Below, piece by piece: positions 6,310 through 8,715 of a stretch of 8,715 nt of DNA; within the stretch, counting starts at the first letter, position 1, and the number at the start of each line of letters is the position of its first letter. The translations under genes and the position numbers were made by a program. The notes below the pieces were generated by a model. That model saw only the letters and a list, made by a program, of their open reading frames with translations, was not told the origin of the DNA and made no database searches. The DNA lies in assembly GCA_945834545.1 (NCBI GenBank), contig CAMAHO010000093.1, positions 1 to 8,715 of the forward strand, written 5' to 3'. The stretch comes from an uncultured Lachnospiraceae bacterium. GTDB taxonomy: Bacteria; Bacillota; Clostridia; Lachnospirales; Lachnospiraceae.

Positions 6310-6492
6310 CTCCCATTTCGTATTTGTGTACCTGCAACGGATTTGTATATTTATATGCAGACGCGCTTTCGCTCTAATCGCACCGTAGCGGTAACAAAGC
6401 TGGCAAAGTACGCTCGCTAAGGACCGACGGTGCTACAAGGTCTGCATACAAACACACAAATCCGTAGCAGGTACAAAAATACGAAATGGGAG
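6310..6492. repeat. 183-bp inverted-repeat element (MITE-like or structured RNA)
   Basis: The arms 6310-6362 and 6440-6492 are reverse complements at 48 of 53 positions and enclose a 77-base centre. Each outer end reads CTCCCATTTCG on its own strand. The centre holds a second nested inverted repeat, GCACCGT (6380-6386) with ACGGTGC (6427-6433), and within it TAGCG (6386-6390) with CGCTA (6415-6419). No reading frame of note is present, so it does not encode a transposase. It lies wholly between the AAA+ and PAP2 genes. It may be a non-autonomous mobile element, a dispersed structured repeat, or a processing or termination signal. No convincing target-site duplication is visible at its edges. 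Confidence 0.85.
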
Positions 6493-6552
6493 TTATTATT
6501 TTATTCTGTTCCTATCAGTAGATGCGTCCGAAATAAAGCGCTTCCAGTCATC

Positions 6553-6580
6553 AGAACCATCCAGACAGAACAATCCAGAC
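6553..6580. repeat. 14-bp tandem repeat in the AAA+/PAP2 intergenic region
   Basis: AGAACCATCCAGAC (6553-6566) is followed directly by AGAACAATCCAGAC (6567-6580), matching at 13 of 14 positions. It lies in the 134 bases between the inverted-repeat element and the 3' end of the AAA+ gene. I see no terminator, promoter or gene in the rest of that stretch. Function unknown; it may be a replication-slippage product. Confidence 0.7.
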
Positions 6581-6626
6581 AAAAACAGTTAGGTCAGTAG
6601 CGACATCCGGGTAAAGCACTTTTCAT

Positions 6627-8684
6627 CTAGATATCATTCAGGTCAAAATCCATTTCCGTCAGCAATGTCAGGCTGGCATCCGGCATGGCAACCAGTCGCT
6701 TGGACTGATTTAAGATGGCTTCTTCCAGTTTATTTCTCACCAGACGGCCATTTCCGGCATCCATGGCGCGGGTAGCCTGAATTTGATTGAAATAGTCTAA
6801 CAGAGGCTGTTTGCAGCCCTCATCCAGTTCGTAGCCCTTTTGCTTCGCTGTCAGTTCTGCGATGGATAACAGCTCCTCACCGGTATAATCCGGGAAGTCA
6901 ATGATGTTGGGAAAACGGCTCTTTAAGCCGGAGTTGGATTCCAAAAATTCTTCCATTTCATTTGAATAACCGGCCAGGATGACTACCAGGTCATCACGGT
7001 TGTCCTCAATTCCCTTTACCAAGGTATCAATGGCTTCCAAACCAAAGTTGTCCTCGCCGCCGCGGTGGAGGCTGTACGCCTCGTCGATAAACAGGACGCC
7101 GCCCAGGGCAGATTTGATGACCTGATTTACCAAAGGAGCGGTATGCCCCACATACCGTCCTACAAGGTCAGCCCTGGACACCTCCACCAGCTGACCACCG
7201 GAAAGAACACCGATAGCCTTTAGGTATTTGCTGACAATACGGGCTATGGTGGTTTTGCCGGTACCGGGATTGCCGGTGAATATCATATGCTTATTGACCT
7301 CCCCGGCTTTGAGTCCGGCTTCTCTGCGGCGTCTTTGCACGGCATAGTATTCCTCCAGGCGCAGGATATATTCCTTCACCTCCTTGAGACCTACAATGCT
7401 GTCCAGTTCCTTTTTAACAGCCTCCAGTTCGCCATTGTAACCGGTGGAGAGATACTGGCTTAAGGGCAGAGTTTTGTCTTCCTGGGCGATGACAGGAATA
7501 TCTCCGTCCAGTTTCAACAGAATGGTATTGTTTGTCAGCTCCTCGGATTCCAGACGAAGCTCTGAGAGTGCTTTCTTTGTTTGCTCGTAACCATCTAAAA
7601 TTCCCCTCAGTCCACGCTTTCCTTGAGCTTGACTAATGAGGTATTGGCGGAAGCTCTCCTCCACAGTGACCTCATACCCCAGCTGTTTTTTGCATTTTTG
7701 CAAAAATGTGGTTTCTTCCATGGAAGAAATCGTTTTTAAAGCCTCGGCATCCAAATCTGAAGTCTCACAGATATCGCCTAGGGCATTGACAAAGGGTGCC
7801 CCCATGATGCCGGCTAGCTTGTTCACCGGTTTATCGCTGAGAAAAATGAGGTATTTCCCCTTTGCTTCAAAGGCGCCTATGGTATTTCCGGCTAAGGCGT
7901 TGGCTACTTGAATGAGCTGGCCGTTTTGCAACAGATACCGCTCTGTAAGTCTGCACTCTCCGGTTATGACCAGCTCGCTTAGGCGATTTAAGAGGGAAAT
8001 ATGGCAGCTTTCAAAACGCTCAAATACTAAAACATGAGCCTTGCTCTGGAGGCAGGCGTATAAATCCTGCAAGAACAGCTTTTCCTCTCCCACCGAAGGA
8101 TAGAGGCTCAGGTTCAGGGTTGCAATTTCGTTATTCGGCAGAAGGCGTCTGTTTGCCAGCTCTGTTACCAGAGTCTGCAGCGCAAAGTGCTTTCCGGTAC
8201 AGGTAGGACCGGTGATGTAGATGCTGTTTAGGGCATCGTTTTCGTCCCGTTCGGAAACAAGAGGACGTTTAAAGGCTATGATCAAGTGCTTTAGAAAGTC
8301 CTGCTGACCGATGATCTTTTCGGAAAGTACTTCCGAGAGACCGGAAAATTTGCTTAATGAGGAAGAATTCTGAAGGGTTTTGGGAGATACTGTTCCAAAA
8401 TCCTTTGCCAGGTTTTCCTCCAGTTCCCGAATGCTTTCTCCGACTTCTCCGGCGGTCATAACAGCCCCTTTGGCTGAGGCGGGTGCGCTGACTTGGGAGG
8501 AGGTGGGGGCTTTCATATTGGTATTTGGCAATTGGCTAAAGTCCATGGAAGGCTTCTTATTCTGCCTTCCCGGGGCAATGGCCTCCAGGTTCTCCATAAA
8601 GCTGCCGCCCTTTTTCTTCTGTCGTTTTTGGGCTGCTTCAATCTCCTCTATACTGTATTTGGATAGATTTTCATTCATGTTCAT
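6627..8684 (-). CDS. Double AAA+ protein: degenerate Clp-like module plus CbxX/SpoVK-type ATPase
   Basis: Residues are numbered from ATG 8684 (685 residues). The first 110 or so are polar and low in complexity, probably disordered. A Clp-like AAA+ module follows (about 115-375). Its Walker A reads GPTCTGKH (159-166), with H where S/T is expected, and its Walker B region reads VLVFERFES instead of the usual FDEIEK, so it probably does not hydrolyse ATP. Residues of about 325-375 resemble a Clp small domain. The C-terminal module (about 420-670) is of the CbxX/CfqX-SpoVK type and looks active: GNPGTGKT (471-478), FIDEA (532-536), pore-loop-like RYVGHTA (510-516), and an arginine-finger-like SRFPN (589-593). 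It is soluble, with no membrane segments; its target is unknown. I prefer ATG 8684 because GGAG (8691-8694) lies six bases upstream; ATG 8694-8696 lacks a Shine-Dalgarno site. No clear terminator follows it. Confidence 0.85.
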   Translation of the reverse strand: MNMNENLSKYSIEEIEAAQKRQKKKGGSFMENLEAIAPGRQNKKPSMDFSQLPNTNMKAPTSSQVSAPASAKGAVMTAGEVGESIRELEENLAKDFGTVSPKTLQNSSSLSKFSGLSEVLSEKIIGQQDFLKHLIIAFKRPLVSERDENDALNSIYITGPTCTGKHFALQTLVTELANRRLLPNNEIATLNLSLYPSVGEEKLFLQDLYACLQSKAHVLVFERFESCHISLLNRLSELVITGECRLTERYLLQNGQLIQVANALAGNTIGAFEAKGKYLIFLSDKPVNKLAGIMGAPFVNALGDICETSDLDAEALKTISSMEETTFLQKCKKQLGYEVTVEESFRQYLISQAQGKRGLRGILDGYEQTKKALSELRLESEELTNNTILLKLDGDIPVIAQEDKTLPLSQYLSTGYNGELEAVKKELDSIVGLKEVKEYILRLEEYYAVQRRRREAGLKAGEVNKHMIFTGNPGTGKTTIARIVSKYLKAIGVLSGGQLVEVSRADLVGRYVGHTAPLVNQVIKSALGGVLFIDEAYSLHRGGEDNFGLEAIDTLVKGIEDNRDDLVVILAGYSNEMEEFLESNSGLKSRFPNIIDFPDYTGEELLSIAELTAKQKGYELDEGCKQPLLDYFNQIQATRAMDAGNGRLVRNKLEEAILNQSKRLVAMPDASLTLLTEMDFDLNDI

Positions 8685-8715
8685 AGCTAACTCCATTCGT
8701 GGTTATCGGGGGACA

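Noticed and set aside
6350..6380. Minus-strand promoter for the PAP2 gene inside the inverted repeat (TATAAA-like -10 at 6350-6355)
   Set aside because: The only -35 candidate, TTAGAG, is poor. A promoter carried by the element is possible but not supported by sequence alone.
6310..6492. CRISPR array or insertion sequence
   Set aside because: There is a single pair of inverted arms, not regularly spaced direct repeats, and no transposase reading frame in or near it.

Overview
The window looks like a chromosomal piece of an anaerobic, plant-polysaccharide-using Clostridia, most likely a Lachnospiraceae. This is inferred from protein style (GH43 and GH51 arabinofuranosidase-type enzymes, a 7TM-DISM-like GGDEF protein, a CbxX/SpoVK-type AAA+ protein), Gram-positive Shine-Dalgarno sites, sigma-A-like promoters and a c-di-GMP-I (GEMM-I) riboswitch. 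Genus cannot be fixed from the sequence alone.

Left half, plus strand (1-5340): an arabinose-oligosaccharide locus. It opens with the C-terminal end of a probable sugar ABC transporter solute-binding protein (1-236). A good sigma-A promoter (272-300) then drives a cytoplasmic GH43 enzyme (337-1275). Next comes a second promoter (1305-1333), a clear c-di-GMP-I riboswitch aptamer (core 1347-1416) and an intrinsic terminator that is probably its expression platform (1448-1472). These precede a membrane-bound diguanylate cyclase (1514-3187) with an extracytoplasmic sensor domain, seven membrane helices and GGDEF. A GH51 alpha-L-arabinofuranosidase (3252-5294) follows after 64 bases with no visible terminator or promoter, so it may also be under riboswitch control. 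A strong hairpin terminator (5298-5335) closes the unit. The picture is import of arabinose-containing oligosaccharides, cleavage in the cytoplasm, and a signalling enzyme in the same locus whose product probably represses its own transcription.

Right half, minus strand (5358-8715): an AAA+ protein (8684-6627) with a degenerate Clp-like ATPase module fused to an intact CbxX/SpoVK module, then a PAP2-family membrane phosphatase (6290-5358) convergent with the GH51 gene. The 336 bases between them hold a striking 183-bp inverted-repeat element (6310-6492, 53-bp arms matching at 48 positions) and a small 14-bp tandem repeat (6553-6580).

The most interesting points are the riboswitch controlling a c-di-GMP synthase that lacks the usual allosteric inhibitory site, the placement of this switch in a glycan locus, the tandem duplication of the cyclase 3' end including its stop codon, and the large inverted-repeat element.
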